A stretch of 64,000 bases of DNA from Bradyrhizobium sp. AUGA SZCCT0176 (GTDB lineage: Bacteria > Pseudomonadota > Alphaproteobacteria > Rhizobiales > Xanthobacteraceae). Shown in pieces: positions 1 through 8,807 of the stretch. Location of the stretch: positions 434,001 through 498,000 of the forward strand of contig NZ_JAFCMB010000003.1 of NCBI RefSeq assembly GCF_018130145.1, given 5' to 3'. The notes under the pieces were generated by a model. That model was not told where the DNA came from, did not search any database, and worked only from the letters and a program-made list of their open reading frames with translations. Numbering within the stretch: the stretch's first letter is position 1; the number at the start of each line of letters is the position of its first letter. The translations under genes and the position numbers were made by a program.

Positions 1-208
1 CGATAATTCCGCTGACCGAATTTACCGCGGCCTTGATCGGCGGCTCGTTCGTTCCACGCAATTTGTGCCAGAGAGTAAGCGATCCCTGCGGATCAGCATC
101 AACCATCAAACAGGGCTTCGTCGACTTATGGACATGCGCAGCAATGTGGGCAGCCAGGGTACTTTTTCCCGAGCCCCCCTTACGCGAAGCAAAAACTATG
201 ACGTTCAT
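1..208 (-). CDS. ParA-family ATPase, N-terminal part, cut by the left edge
   Basis: The first 69 codons of a ParA/MinD-type P-loop ATPase are present; the rest lies left of the window. The protein opens with MNVIVFASRKGGSGKST, a deviant Walker A box with the lysine near its start that is typical of this family. It is followed by the Walker A' segment VDADPQGSLT. Such proteins move or position DNA, plasmids or cell-pole complexes by ATP-dependent dimerisation on DNA. No parB is visible, so it may be a stand-alone member rather than the main chromosomal ParA. The start ATG is clear because the P-loop begins about ten residues in. A 7-bp inverted repeat lies 37 bases upstream. The family call is secure; the specific role is unknown. 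Confidence 0.85.
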   Translation of the reverse strand, partial: MNVIVFASRKGGSGKSTLAAHIAAHVHKSTKPCLMVDADPQGSLTLWHKLRGTNEPPIKAAVNSVSGII

Positions 209-244
209 ACCTTGGCCTCCAGATTGACCCCAGAAGCCGAAAAT

Positions 245-262
245 GAATCAGCGCACTGATTC
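245..262. promoter_or_regulatory. 7-bp inverted repeat upstream of the ParA-like gene
   Basis: GAATCAG-CGCA-CTGATTC has perfect 7-base arms and a 4-base spacer, 37 bases before the ParA-like start. It could be an operator or an mRNA hairpin. No known regulator motif is recognised. Confidence 0.3.
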
Positions 263-399
263 GTGAAAGAAAAATTTGCTGCTTATTGCGAAGAAGCCAC
301 TGATTAGCCAATAAAGTTGCTTTTTGAGTCACACTGCGTGCGACGCCGCAATCCGTGATGAAATCGCAAAAATGGAATCGCCAGAGTGACTTGATCGAT

Positions 400-711
400 T
401 CAGCGCATGCTTTTTGCGCGCTGTCGTTCGATCCACTTGCGCTCGATCCATCCGAGCAGCTTCGCCATCGGCGTCTGCAGAAACGGGACGTCCTGCGCGA
501 ACAAAAGGAGTCCGAGCGGCAGCATCCAGAGTCCAAGCACCGGCAAGATGCTGAAAATGCCGCCGAGGATCAGCAGAATAGCGATCGGAATCCTGACGTA
601 GCGCGACGACGGCTTGCGCAGCCAGGCGACGAATCTGGCCGGGCCGGCCGGCAGCTTGGCTTCGAACCAGGCAAAATGCCGGTCGAGCTCCATTTGCGAT
701 TCTTTGCTCAA
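400..711 (-). CDS. Small two-helix membrane protein, PGPGW-like
   Basis: A 103-residue protein. The N-terminal 40 residues are amphipathic and charged. A hydrophobic stretch follows at about residues 41-70 (IPIAILLILGGIFSILPVLG, then LWMLPLGLLLFA), enough for two membrane passes, and the tail is basic (IERKWIERQRAKSMR). The spacing of the helices around a Pro/Gly/Trp turn resembles the PGPGW family of small inner-membrane proteins, whose function is unknown, but the motif is not exact. The next gene upstream on the same strand ends about 100 bases away. I am confident that it is a real membrane protein and not confident about the family. Confidence 0.6.
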   Translation of the reverse strand: MSKESQMELDRHFAWFEAKLPAGPARFVAWLRKPSSRYVRIPIAILLILGGIFSILPVLGLWMLPLGLLLFAQDVPFLQTPMAKLLGWIERKWIERQRAKSMR

Positions 712-807
712 TTAATCTCTCCTCGTGCTGAAGAGATGTTGACTCGCGGCTGGAGTAACAAGGCGTCAGTCTGTCGCGCGAAGGGGGCTTGAAATGGCAT
801 GCCGCGC

Positions 808-1170
808 TCAGGTCCGGGCTGGTTTTGCCGATTTCTTGGGCTTACGCGCCTTGGCCGCGGATTTGCGCGGGGCCGCCGGCTTGATCGCCATCGGCCTGCC
901 GGCGGGCGCTGCAGCGGCCCGGCTCGGTTCGGGACCGGATCTGAATTGCGCCCGACAGGGCGGCGACAGCTGCGACTTCTTGGCGACCATGCAGGCGGTG
1001 ACGCGCTCGACATTGGGGATTTCGGAGCTGCAGAGCCGGAAAGCGTCGCTGGTGCAGGCCTGTTCCTGTTCAGCGGTGTAGCTTTGACCCGAAGCCGGCA
1101 GCGATGAAAATGCGAGCGCCGTCGTCAACACCAAACCAAACCCGAAATTGCTGATCCGAAAAGTCGCCAT
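808..1170 (-). CDS. Exported cysteine-rich small protein with a basic tail
   Basis: A 120-residue protein. The start at the second in-frame ATG is chosen because a strong GGGGGG ribosome site lies just upstream and a signal peptide follows directly (MATFRISNFGFGLVLTTALA, with cleavage near ASGQS). The mature part has four cysteines in a C-x8-C-x12-C-x11-C layout (ACTSDAFRLC, then TACMVAKKSQLSPPC), like the Cys-rich repeat found in small secreted proteobacterial proteins. The last 40 residues are Ala/Pro/Lys-rich and very basic. This suggests a periplasmic protein with two disulfides and an anionic partner. The function is unknown. It is divergent from the membrane protein at 1341. Confidence 0.65.
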   Translation of the reverse strand: MATFRISNFGFGLVLTTALAFSSLPASGQSYTAEQEQACTSDAFRLCSSEIPNVERVTACMVAKKSQLSPPCRAQFRSGPEPSRAAAAPAGRPMAIKPAAPRKSAAKARKPKKSAKPART

Positions 1171-1340
1171 GAATCCCCCCGAGGCAATGATTCCACGAAT
1201 TGTGGGTGAACCGCCCGGGATTGGCAAGCAGGGGTGGACAACAGGCCACAGCACAAGTGCGGCGACCAGCGATGATTGCACCGGCCGGACGGGCGGCAGA
1301 ATGGGCGGTGAATTGGGGAATTGGCAAGCTGGGCAACGCA

Positions 1341-2156
1341 ATGACCTTTTCAGAAGGGCCTGCTAACCGCATAGCTTGCCGCGATCAGTTCGCGGAGCCG
1401 AAGGATAAATCGTTGGCCGACCAACCTGACCTATCCTTCGGGGCCACCTTCCGCTCGGTGTGGAATGGCATGCTCGACGTGTTTGTTCGGCTGCGCTTCC
1501 TCTCCCTGGTCGGCCTGCTGATCTATCTTGCCGTGGGGATTCTGGGATTCGTTGCGCCTGTTATCGCTGACAACCCGGTGCTCCGGGAAGGCCTCGATGC
1601 GATCAAGACCATCCTGAATCTTCCGCTTGAGATCGCGATCTACCGCCTGCTGATCCTCCGCGAAACCACTTCCGGCTACGATTTCGCGATATTCGCGCCA
1701 CGCTTCCGGCGTTTGCTCGGTTGGACCGTCGTGCTGTGGGCGCTCATCACCCTTCCACCCTACCTGCCAGGCCTGATCACGCCGTCCGAGGACGCAGATT
1801 CAATCGCGACCATCGCAACCGCGATCGTCGTCGTCGTCGTCCTGGTGCGGCTGGCTATTCTTTTTCCGGCGATCGCGGTTGACGCGCCCGGTGCCTCGCT
1901 GCGCAATGTGCTGGCGGATACGAAGGCTCGAAGCTGGTTGATCCTGAAAAGTTTTTTTATTGTGCTGCTGCCGGTATTGGCCGGGTTCCTGGCGGTCGGC
2001 TTGATCGGCGACCTCGACGATCTGCCCAGCTGGTGGAGCGCAGCCAGAATTGCGCTCAACAGCCCGATCGAGTTGCTGGCGACGGTGTTGGCCGCCGCGA
2101 CCGCATCGCGGCTGTTCGGCTGGATCGGCCATCAGGTGAAGGGCGTGCCGGTCTGA
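1341..2156 (+). CDS. Multi-pass membrane protein of unknown function
   Basis: A 271-residue protein with about six hydrophobic segments. The first is at about residues 48-70 (LRFLSLVGLLIYLAVGILGF) and others fall near 120, 155, 205 and 240. After a soluble, acidic N-terminus of about 45 residues, the rest alternates membrane spans with short loops, including VSVLR-type arginine-rich turns. No transporter signature or catalytic motif is visible. The ATG at 1341 has only a weak ribosome site, and an open frame extends further upstream to 1200, so the true start is uncertain. The layout resembles polytopic rhizobial proteins of unknown function. It stands alone, with tRNA-His following on the other strand. 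Confidence 0.55.
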   Translation: MTFSEGPANRIACRDQFAEPKDKSLADQPDLSFGATFRSVWNGMLDVFVRLRFLSLVGLLIYLAVGILGFVAPVIADNPVLREGLDAIKTILNLPLEIAIYRLLILRETTSGYDFAIFAPRFRRLLGWTVVLWALITLPPYLPGLITPSEDADSIATIATAIVVVVVLVRLAILFPAIAVDAPGASLRNVLADTKARSWLILKSFFIVLLPVLAGFLAVGLIGDLDDLPSWWSAARIALNSPIELLATVLAAATASRLFGWIGHQVKGVPV

Positions 2157-2238
2157 TCCGGTCAGGCATCATTGGCCGGACAGGCGCTGCGGCCAGCGCA
2201 ACGAATCCGACGGTCTCCCGGAATATCCGCGATGGGGT

Positions 2239-2316
2239 TGGTACAGTTGGGTGGGCTCGAACCACCGACCTCCTGTTCCACAGACAGGCGCTCTAACCAG
2301 ACTGAGCTACAACTGC
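2239..2316 (-). tRNA. tRNA-His (GTG anticodon), no encoded G-1, CCA encoded
   Basis: The cloverleaf folds fully. The acceptor GCAGTTG pairs with CAACTGT through a terminal G1-U72 pair. The D arm is GCTC/GAGC. The anticodon stem CCTGT/ACAGG carries loop CTGTGGA, giving anticodon GTG. The T arm is GGTGG-TTCGAGC-CCACC. CCA is encoded. Unlike most bacterial histidine tRNAs, the base before G1 is T, not G, and the discriminator base is A73, not C. This matches the alphaproteobacterial clade known to have lost the G-1 identity element. Confidence 0.96.
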
Positions 2317-2493
2317 ATCCTGCGCGAGCCCCACGAAAAAAGGGGGTCGCGAATGGGCGGGAAACTAGGTGCAACGCCACGCTTTGGCAAGGCCACCAGC
2401 CACCCGATTATCAGTCGTTTCGGGGGCAGACAAAGTTCATTTGCTTCGGGGCATCGATGGCCCACCCCTGCGAAGGACCGGCCCGGGGGCAAC

Positions 2494-2523
2494 AAAAAAG
2501 CCCGGGCTGACCTGCCCGGGCTT
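2494..2523 (-). terminator. Rho-independent terminator of the first phasin gene
   Basis: On the minus strand a perfect 10-bp stem, AAGCCCGGGC/GCCCGGGCTT with a 6-base loop, is followed by a run of T. It begins 21 bases after the phasin stop codon. Confidence 0.9.
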
Positions 2524-2543
2524 CTTCAAACCTTAATGCGGGC

Positions 2544-2978
2544 TCAGGCGGCCGGCTGCTGGTACTTCGCGGCCGACGCCTTGATCGGTTCGACGGTTTC
2601 GGTCGCAACTTTCTGGCCGAGTTCAGCGAGTTCCTTGGCCTGGGCCGAAAACGTCTCGAACTGCTTCTTGGCGTGCGAGGTCCACAGCTCCATGGCAGCT
2701 GCCGGCGTCTTCACGCTGAGCAGGTCCTGCGCGAAGTCGAGCGAGGACGTGGTGTTGGCCTTGAAGAACTCGAACAGCTTGGCCGAGTAGGCGCTGGCGC
2801 CCTTGTTGGCCGAGGTGAACACGGCTTCCATGGTGCCGTTATGGCTCTCGGCCACATCCTTGAACTTGGCGTAGTTGTCGCGCGCCTGCGAAACGCCCTT
2901 TTCAGCGAACGCACGCATCTGCTCGGGGACTTCGAATGGAATGATGGAGGCGGAGAACGGATCGGTCGAACTGGTCAT
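2544..2978 (-). CDS. Phasin (polyhydroxyalkanoate granule protein)
   Basis: A 144-residue, highly helical protein of the phasin family. These amphipathic proteins coat polyhydroxybutyrate granules and control their size and number. Diagnostic features are the N-terminal block (VPEQMRAFAEKGVSQARDNY), the central FFKANTTSSLDFAQDLLSVK block, and a repeated heptad pattern through most of the length. There is no signal peptide or membrane span. The second of two close in-frame ATGs is taken as the start, because AGGA lies nine bases before it, whereas the first ATG almost touches the ribosome site. A strong terminator follows. A second phasin lies just upstream on the same strand. The family call is firm. 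Confidence 0.9.
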   Translation of the reverse strand: MTSSTDPFSASIIPFEVPEQMRAFAEKGVSQARDNYAKFKDVAESHNGTMEAVFTSANKGASAYSAKLFEFFKANTTSSLDFAQDLLSVKTPAAAMELWTSHAKKQFETFSAQAKELAELGQKVATETVEPIKASAAKYQQPAA

Positions 2979-3303
2979 TCGCATGCTTCCTTCGCAACGG
3001 GGTGAATTGTGGTGACCCCTTGCGAACGCCACCGGTGAAAACACCGGTAGCGCCGTACTGGATCACACGGTCTCTGCTTGTCTGAGCACGATCTTCTCGG
3101 AATACTGGTACATATTTCCGGATCGAACTCCGGTCTTGGGGAGTGCCCATCGTCGGGCATGCCCAATAAACACCCTTATCATGTCAATTTTGTGCAACGC
3201 AAAGCAAAACAATGTGCACTGCGGCATACATTGCCTGCTTTGAGTGTATTTCTAGTCTCTAAATCCTAAAGTAGAATAGGCGGGACTTTTGAAGCATGTG
3301 TCC
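2979..3303. other. Intergenic region between the two phasin genes
   Basis: No convincing gene is seen in these 325 bases. The region should carry the promoter of the first phasin gene. TGC-AAC-GCA at 3193-3201 and TGCACTGCGGCA nearby resemble the TGC-N3-GCA type of site bound by PhaR repressors, but the match is weak and unproven. Confidence 0.4.
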
Positions 3304-3693
3304 TCAGGCCTCTCCTGGGCTCTTGGGCTTCGCCGCATCCATCGCAGCGCGGCTGACGATCTGACCCATCTCGCTGGCTTGCTCCGCCAGCGCACGCATC
3401 TGGCCCTGCACATACTCGCTGTGCAGCCGCATCACCTCGGTCAGATCCTTGGCCTTCAGCAGCGCTTGCGCGTAGTCCAGCGAGGTCTGAACGTTCTTTT
3501 CGGCGAAGGCGACCGCCTTGCTGCCGATTTCCTTGACGTTGGTGCGCGCGGCGGCGCCATGGTCCTCGAACGAGCCCGCGGCCTGATGCGCGGAAGAGAG
3601 GAATTTCTCGAAGGTCTGGCGGGCCTGCTCGAAGCTCGCCTCCGCCATCGATCGCATTTCCTTTGGAATCTCGAAACGGCCATCGTCGCTCAT
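3304..3693 (-). CDS. Second phasin-family protein
   Basis: A 129-residue helical protein that aligns with the neighbouring phasin along its whole length. It shares an N-terminal IPKEMRSMAEASFEQARQTFEK block and a central VQTSLDYAQALLKAKDLTEV block. It lacks a signal peptide and has a charged tail (AAKPKSPGEA). The ribosome site AGGAG lies eight bases before the ATG. It is separated from the first phasin gene by 325 bases, so each probably has its own promoter. Sequence divergence between the two suggests an old duplication with different roles, such as main coat protein versus accessory. Phasin family membership is likely. Direct evidence of polymer binding is absent. Confidence 0.85.
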   Translation of the reverse strand: MSDDGRFEIPKEMRSMAEASFEQARQTFEKFLSSAHQAAGSFEDHGAAARTNVKEIGSKAVAFAEKNVQTSLDYAQALLKAKDLTEVMRLHSEYVQGQMRALAEQASEMGQIVSRAAMDAAKPKSPGEA

Positions 3694-4061
3694 GGTCCCA
3701 CTCCTGTGGTGTTGGGGGCTGCTTGGCAGGCGTCCAGGTATCGCTAAAAGACCTCACCGGTATGATGCCGTGTCGGCGGTTCCGCATCGTGCACCTTGGG
3801 CGGAGGGCCTCGGGTTCACATCGTGAACCCCCGGCGGTCTTTTGCAACAAGCTCAACGCCGCAGAGGCCGATTCGGTTCAGCTGGATTAAGGTTATCGCG
3901 GCTTAGAATACCGCTTGGGTCCGCCCGGCCGTGGACCTGCCGCGCCGCGCTTGCGATACTGGCGATCCACTTGCGATCCTGCAGGGCAGTCAGCGTTTGG
4001 CCGCCGATTCGCAAAAATCATCTTCGAGCAGAAGGCTCACGTCCACGGTCATGTCCCGCTG
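3694..4061. other. Divergent intergenic region upstream of the large histidine kinase
   Basis: No gene, repeat or clear operator is seen in these 368 bases. An open frame continuous with the kinase begins at 3915 and could extend its N-terminus by 49 residues, but that segment is Arg/Pro-rich and lacks a ribosome site. The region should hold promoters for both flanking genes. Confidence 0.4.
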
Positions 4062-7000
4062 ATGAATAATGCCGAACTCCAGATGCTAGCGCTCGGCGAT
4101 CCGCGGCTGGCGGTGCACGCGACGAGCACCCTGGCCGCATGGCTGTGGTCGAGCGACGGCACGCGGGTTCTGTGGGCCAATCCGGTCGGCGCACGCTTGT
4201 TCGGCACGGCCAACAGCACGGCGCTGGCGGGGAAAATTTTCGGACCGGCCGATCCGCATCGGCGGCAGATCGCGCGGCTCGCCGGCCGCCTGCTTGCGAA
4301 CGGCGCGGTCCGGCTGGAGCGGCTGCAAGGTTTTGGCGCGGCGCCCGGCATGCTCGCGACCTGCGGCTGTTCGCGGCTCGATCTGCCCGATGGCAGCCAC
4401 GGTATTTTGGTTGCTGCCGGCAACATCTCAGGCCGCGCCATGCCGCTGAAGGAACGGCTGCAGCGGCTGGTCGAGGGTCTCGCGATGCCAGTCGCGGCGT
4501 TTACCCGTGACGGCATCCTGATCGGCACCAGCGATACGGCGCGTCCCCTGCTCGGCTTTCACAATCTGGTCGAGGCCGGCCTCGACGATGCGCGCCAGGA
4601 CGCGCTGAAACAGGGCGCCGTCGCAACCGCGATCGACATCGGCCGCATGGTGGTGCAACGGGTTGGCGCTGGCGCCGACATCGGTCTCGTCGCGCTGATC
4701 GTGCCGGACGCCGTGCACGCCGCAGCGCCGGAGCCCGTCGCGGCGGCGCAGCCGCAAGAAGAGCAACCGCAAGAAGAATTGCCTGAACCACTCGAGCCGC
4801 CGGTGGCGGGCGTTGTCGCGAACGATCCCGCACCCGTACCGCCGCAGCCCGCCCCCATGGGCGAAGCGCCGGCCGCCTTGGCGCTGTTCGACGCGCTCGC
4901 AGAGGCGCCGGAACAAGAACCCGAAACCGAGCCGGTCGCCGCGGCGGCGCCGTCCAGCAGCAAACCATCCGCCGCGTTGCCGCCTGAACCATCGCCTGAC
5001 GTCGAAGCGATCGCCGCCGAAGCCACGCCCTCATTCGCCGCCGACGCCGCGCCTGAATCATCAGCCGAAAACCTGATAGCGCCGATCGCCGCCGTCCCCG
5101 TCGAGGCGCCGTCCTGGTTCGAAGAGCCGTCACCGCATGCGCGGCGGCTTCCGTTGCGCTTCATGTGGCAGATGGATCAGGAAGGCCGCTTCACGCTCGG
5201 CGCCGATGAATTCACCCGGCTGATCGGCCCGCACACCACCGCCGGCTTCGGCCGGTTGTGGAGCGAGATCGCGGAAGCCTTCGGGCTCGATCCCGAAGGC
5301 CGCGTGATGAAGGCGTTTGCCACGCGCCAGACCTGGAGCGGCATCACGCTGAACTGGCCGGTCGATGGCGGCGCGCGGCTGCCGGTCGAATTGTCGGGCC
5401 TGCCGATCTTCGATCGCGCACGGCATTTTGCCGGCTTTCGCGGCTTCGGCGTTTGCCGCGATCTCGACGGCCTGGCACGGCTGGCCGCCTTGCGCCGCTA
5501 CGAATTCTTCGGTGGAGCACCCGCGCCGATCGCGCCGGAACCGCACTCGGCTGATATCGTCCAGGCAGGCCCAGCGTCGGATTCGGTCGGCCCGGAGTTG
5601 CCCGCGCAGGATCCGTCCGCGGAGGACGCGCCTCAAGAAGCGTTGCCGCAAGAAAATTTCAGCGAGAACGTGACCGCGCAGCCGACCGCGGCAGATGACC
5701 CGCCCGCGGAATTTGTCATCGAGACCAGCGTTGCGTCGCCTCCCGTTACGGAATTGCCCGAGCCGATTGCTTCCGAGATTTCACACCCAACCGATCTGGA
5801 TGCCGCCGTGGAACCCCCAAAGGATACTCTGGCAGAAATGCAGGCGGAAACGCCGAAGAACGTTCTGCCGTTCCGCCCGCCCGGCGACGCCAAGCCGCCA
5901 TCGCTGACGCCGGTCGAAAACAGCGCCTTCAACGAACTCGCGCGGCAATTGTCGGCGCGGCTCGAGAACGAGAACGGCAATGAGACGGCACAGGCCGTCA
6001 CCGGCCTCGATGAAACCGTGGTCGAGAACACCGCATCGACGGACGCGTATGCGGCAGCTTCACAGGAAGCCGCGAGCGATGCCCCGGTGCAGCCGGAATG
6101 GCTGGCACCATCCGAGCCGCCGGCGCGCGGCGAAAGCAGGCGCGACAAGGCGCTGCTCGACTTGCTGCCGGTCGGCATTCTAATCTACCGGCTCGACCGG
6201 CTGCTCTACGCCAATCCCGCCTTCCTCACGCAGATGGGCTATCCGAGCCTGCATGCGCTGGAAGATGCCGGCGGCCTCGATGCGCTCTATGTCGAGCCCG
6301 GCGTCTCCAACGCGCCCTCGACGTCGGACACCGGCACGCCGGTGATGATCTCCGCGAGCCAGCCGAAACCTGCGGAACAAGGCTCGGAAGAAGACCCGGA
6401 AGGGCCCGCATCGACGCCACCGGCGGCGACCGACGCGCGCCTCTACACGATTTCATGGGACGGCGATTCCGCGCTCGCTTTGATCTTCTCGGGTGCGCGC
6501 AGCGAAGCGGCGGCCGTCGCCGCCGCGATCGCGGAAGCTTTGCCGGTTGCCGAACCGCCGGCCGCCGAACCGCTGCCGGCGGGCCACGCCGATGCCGAAG
6601 AGCTTGGCGCCATCCTCGACACCACAGCCGAAGGCATCGTGATGTTCGACGCCGAGGGCAACATCAGTTCGGCCAATCGCAGCGCCGAAGCGCTGTTCGG
6701 CTATGACGGCGAGGACCTGGCGCGGCGTAATCTGGCGGATCTGTTCGCGCCGGAAAGCCAGCACGAGGTGTTCGACTATCTCGCCAGCATCAAATCCGAA
6801 GGTGTCGCCAGCCTGCTCGAGCACGGCCGCGAGACGCTTGGGCGCGAGAGCAAGGGCGGCTTCATTCCGCTGTCGATGACCATGGGACGGACAAAGGCCG
6901 ATGGTCCGAATTTCTTCGCGGTGTTCCGCGACCTGTCGCAGGCCAAGCAGAGCGAGAACGAGTTGCGGGAAGCGCGGCGCCTCGCCGAGCGCGCCGCCAG

Positions 7001-7697
7001 CGCCAAGGCGGACGTGCTGGCCCGCATCAGCCATGAGGTGCGCACGCCGCTCAACGCCATCATCGGCTTCTCCGAAGTGATGATCGGCGAACGTTTCGGT
7101 GCGCTCGGCAATGAGCGCTATGTCGAATACATGAAGGACATCCGCGCTTCCGGCGAGCGGGTGATCTCGATCATCAACGACCTGCTCGATCTCTCGAGGA
7201 TCGAGACCGGCAAGCTCGATCTGTCGTTCACCAACCAGAATCTCAACGAACTGGTCGAGAGTTGCGTCGCCGTGATGCAGCCGCAGGCCAACCGCGAACG
7301 CATCATCATCCGCACCTCGCTGGCGCACACGCTGCCGCCGGTGGTCGCCGATGCGCGCGCGTTGCGCCAGATCACGCTCAACCTGATCGGCAATTCGATT
7401 CATCTTGCCAATGCCGGCGGCCAGGTCATCGTCTCCACGGCGTTGTCCGATTTCGGCGAGGTAATGCTGCGGGTCCGCGATACCGGCCACGGCCTCAACG
7501 ACAACGAAGTCGCCGCCGCCCTGGAGCCGTTCCGCACTCCGGCACCATCCGATCAGGCCTCCGAGGGCGCCGGCGTCAGCCTGTCGCTGACCAAAGCGCT
7601 GGTCGAAGCCAACCGCGCCCGATTCCAGATCAAGACCGGCGCGCGCTCGGGCACGCTGATCGAGGTGGTGTTCGCGCACACGACCGCGAAGGCCTGA
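4062..7697 (+). CDS. Cytosolic PAS histidine kinase of the PdhS/PleC/DivJ type
   Basis: A 1211-residue soluble sensor kinase with no membrane span. The N-terminal 200 residues hold a PAS-like fold (ATSTLAAWLWSSDGTRVLWA). Long Ala/Pro/Glu-rich linkers follow at about 225-350 and 490-650, then PAS-like segments near 695 and a clear PAS domain at about 845-970. The H-box is ARISHEVRTPLNAIIGF with the phospho-acceptor His near residue 991. The following ERFGALGNERYVEYMKDI is the dimerisation-domain signature of kinases that act on DivK (PdhS, PleC, DivJ). The ATP domain has DTGHGL, LEPFRT and a degenerate G2 box (GAGVSLSLTKALVEANRA). It probably controls cell polarity and CtrA through DivK. The family call is good; which paralogue it is remains unresolved. 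Confidence 0.8.
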   Translation: MNNAELQMLALGDPRLAVHATSTLAAWLWSSDGTRVLWANPVGARLFGTANSTALAGKIFGPADPHRRQIARLAGRLLANGAVRLERLQGFGAAPGMLATCGCSRLDLPDGSHGILVAAGNISGRAMPLKERLQRLVEGLAMPVAAFTRDGILIGTSDTARPLLGFHNLVEAGLDDARQDALKQGAVATAIDIGRMVVQRVGAGADIGLVALIVPDAVHAAAPEPVAAAQPQEEQPQEELPEPLEPPVAGVVANDPAPVPPQPAPMGEAPAALALFDALAEAPEQEPETEPVAAAAPSSSKPSAALPPEPSPDVEAIAAEATPSFAADAAPESSAENLIAPIAAVPVEAPSWFEEPSPHARRLPLRFMWQMDQEGRFTLGADEFTRLIGPHTTAGFGRLWSEIAEAFGLDPEGRVMKAFATRQTWSGITLNWPVDGGARLPVELSGLPIFDRARHFAGFRGFGVCRDLDGLARLAALRRYEFFGGAPAPIAPEPHSADIVQAGPASDSVGPELPAQDPSAEDAPQEALPQENFSENVTAQPTAADDPPAEFVIETSVASPPVTELPEPIASEISHPTDLDAAVEPPKDTLAEMQAETPKNVLPFRPPGDAKPPSLTPVENSAFNELARQLSARLENENGNETAQAVTGLDETVVENTASTDAYAAASQEAASDAPVQPEWLAPSEPPARGESRRDKALLDLLPVGILIYRLDRLLYANPAFLTQMGYPSLHALEDAGGLDALYVEPGVSNAPSTSDTGTPVMISASQPKPAEQGSEEDPEGPASTPPAATDARLYTISWDGDSALALIFSGARSEAAAVAAAIAEALPVAEPPAAEPLPAGHADAEELGAILDTTAEGIVMFDAEGNISSANRSAEALFGYDGEDLARRNLADLFAPESQHEVFDYLASIKSEGVASLLEHGRETLGRESKGGFIPLSMTMGRTKADGPNFFAVFRDLSQAKQSENELREARRLAERAASAKADVLARISHEVRTPLNAIIGFSEVMIGERFGALGNERYVEYMKDIRASGERVISIINDLLDLSRIETGKLDLSFTNQNLNELVESCVAVMQPQANRERIIIRTSLAHTLPPVVADARALRQITLNLIGNSIHLANAGGQVIVSTALSDFGEVMLRVRDTGHGLNDNEVAAALEPFRTPAPSDQASEGAGVSLSLTKALVEANRARFQIKTGARSGTLIEVVFAHTTAKA

Positions 7698-7788
7698 GCG
7701 CGGCCGTCAAATTTTTGCGAGAACGGGTTTTTAGTTTCGCGATGCGGGCTTCGTGACACTTGTGGCTTGCAAGCTGCGGGAGACTGCC

Positions 7789-8745
7789 ATGGATGGACTT
7801 GGTGAAGCCGTAACGCCGCAAGCCATCGCAGCGTGCGAGAAGATCATCCGGCCCTATATCAGGCGCACGCCCGTGATCGAGACCGATGGCCGCGAGTTCG
7901 GGCTGTCGGCCGCCACAATCTGCCTCAAGCTCGAATTGCTGCAGCACTCGGGAGCGTTCAAGGCCCGCGGCGCCTTCACCAATCTGTTGACCCGAGCGAT
8001 CCCCAAAGCGGGCGTCGTCGCAGCGTCGGGCGGCAACCACGGCGCTGCCGTCGCCTATGCTGCGATGAGGCTCGGCATACCGGCCAAGATTTTCGTTCCC
8101 AGCGTGTCTTCTCCGGCCAAGATCAAGCGCATCCGCGAGTACGGCGCGGACCTCACCATTGAGGGCGATGGCTATGCGGATGCGCTCGCCGGAAGCGAAG
8201 CATGGGCGCAGCAAACCGGCGCGCTGCCGGTTCACGCATTCGACCAGAACGAAACCATCATGGGGCAGGGAACGATCGGCCTGGAGCTCGACGAACAACT
8301 TCCCAACATCGACACGCTCCTCGTTGCGGTTGGCGGCGGCGGGCTGGTTGCAGGGATAGCGGCCTGGTATGCCGGCCGCATCAAGGTGATCGGTGTCGAG
8401 CCGTTTGCGTCGCCGACGCTGACCAGGGCTTTGGAGGCCGGACATCCCGTCGATGCGGAGGCCGGCGGGCTGGCGGCGGATTCGCTGGCGCCGCGCCGCG
8501 TCGGCGAAATTGTGTTTCCGATCGCGCAGAAATACGCGCCGCGCACCGTGCTGGTGACCGACGACGCGATCGCCGAGGCGCAGCAGACGCTGTGGCGCAC
8601 CTTGCGCATCGTGGCGGAGCCGGGAGGCGCCGCCGCCTTTTCGGCGATTCTGTCCGGCGCCTATCGGCCTGAAGCCGGCGAACGCGTGGCCGTTGTCGTC
8701 AGTGGCGGTAACACGGCCGCGGTGAATTTCGACATCACGCGCTGA
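7789..8745 (+). CDS. PLP-dependent serine/threonine dehydratase-like enzyme
   Basis: A 318-residue fold-type II pyridoxal-phosphate enzyme. The PLP lysine is K58 in HSGAFKARGAF. The phosphate-binding glycine loop is VAVGGGGLVAG, and the substrate loop is ASGGNHGAA. The C-terminal SGGNTAAVNF binds the pyridine nitrogen. The length fits a catalytic domain with no ACT regulatory domain, so this is a catabolic or serine-racemase-like form rather than biosynthetic IlvA. It would deaminate threonine or serine, or a hydroxy-amino acid, to the keto acid. The start at 7789 is chosen because GGGAG lies six bases upstream. It stands 91 bases after the kinase and may be transcribed separately. Confidence 0.85.
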   Translation: MDGLGEAVTPQAIAACEKIIRPYIRRTPVIETDGREFGLSAATICLKLELLQHSGAFKARGAFTNLLTRAIPKAGVVAASGGNHGAAVAYAAMRLGIPAKIFVPSVSSPAKIKRIREYGADLTIEGDGYADALAGSEAWAQQTGALPVHAFDQNETIMGQGTIGLELDEQLPNIDTLLVAVGGGGLVAGIAAWYAGRIKVIGVEPFASPTLTRALEAGHPVDAEAGGLAADSLAPRRVGEIVFPIAQKYAPRTVLVTDDAIAEAQQTLWRTLRIVAEPGGAAAFSAILSGAYRPEAGERVAVVVSGGNTAAVNFDITR

Positions 8746-8807
8746 GAAGGCGAACACCCCTAGCTGTTGTCGATGAGGCATGGAGTGGGCCAACGTCGAG
8801 CGACACA

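Noticed and set aside
3915..4061. N-terminal extension of the PdhS-like kinase
   Set aside because: The Arg/Pro-rich composition and lack of a ribosome site favour the start at 4062.
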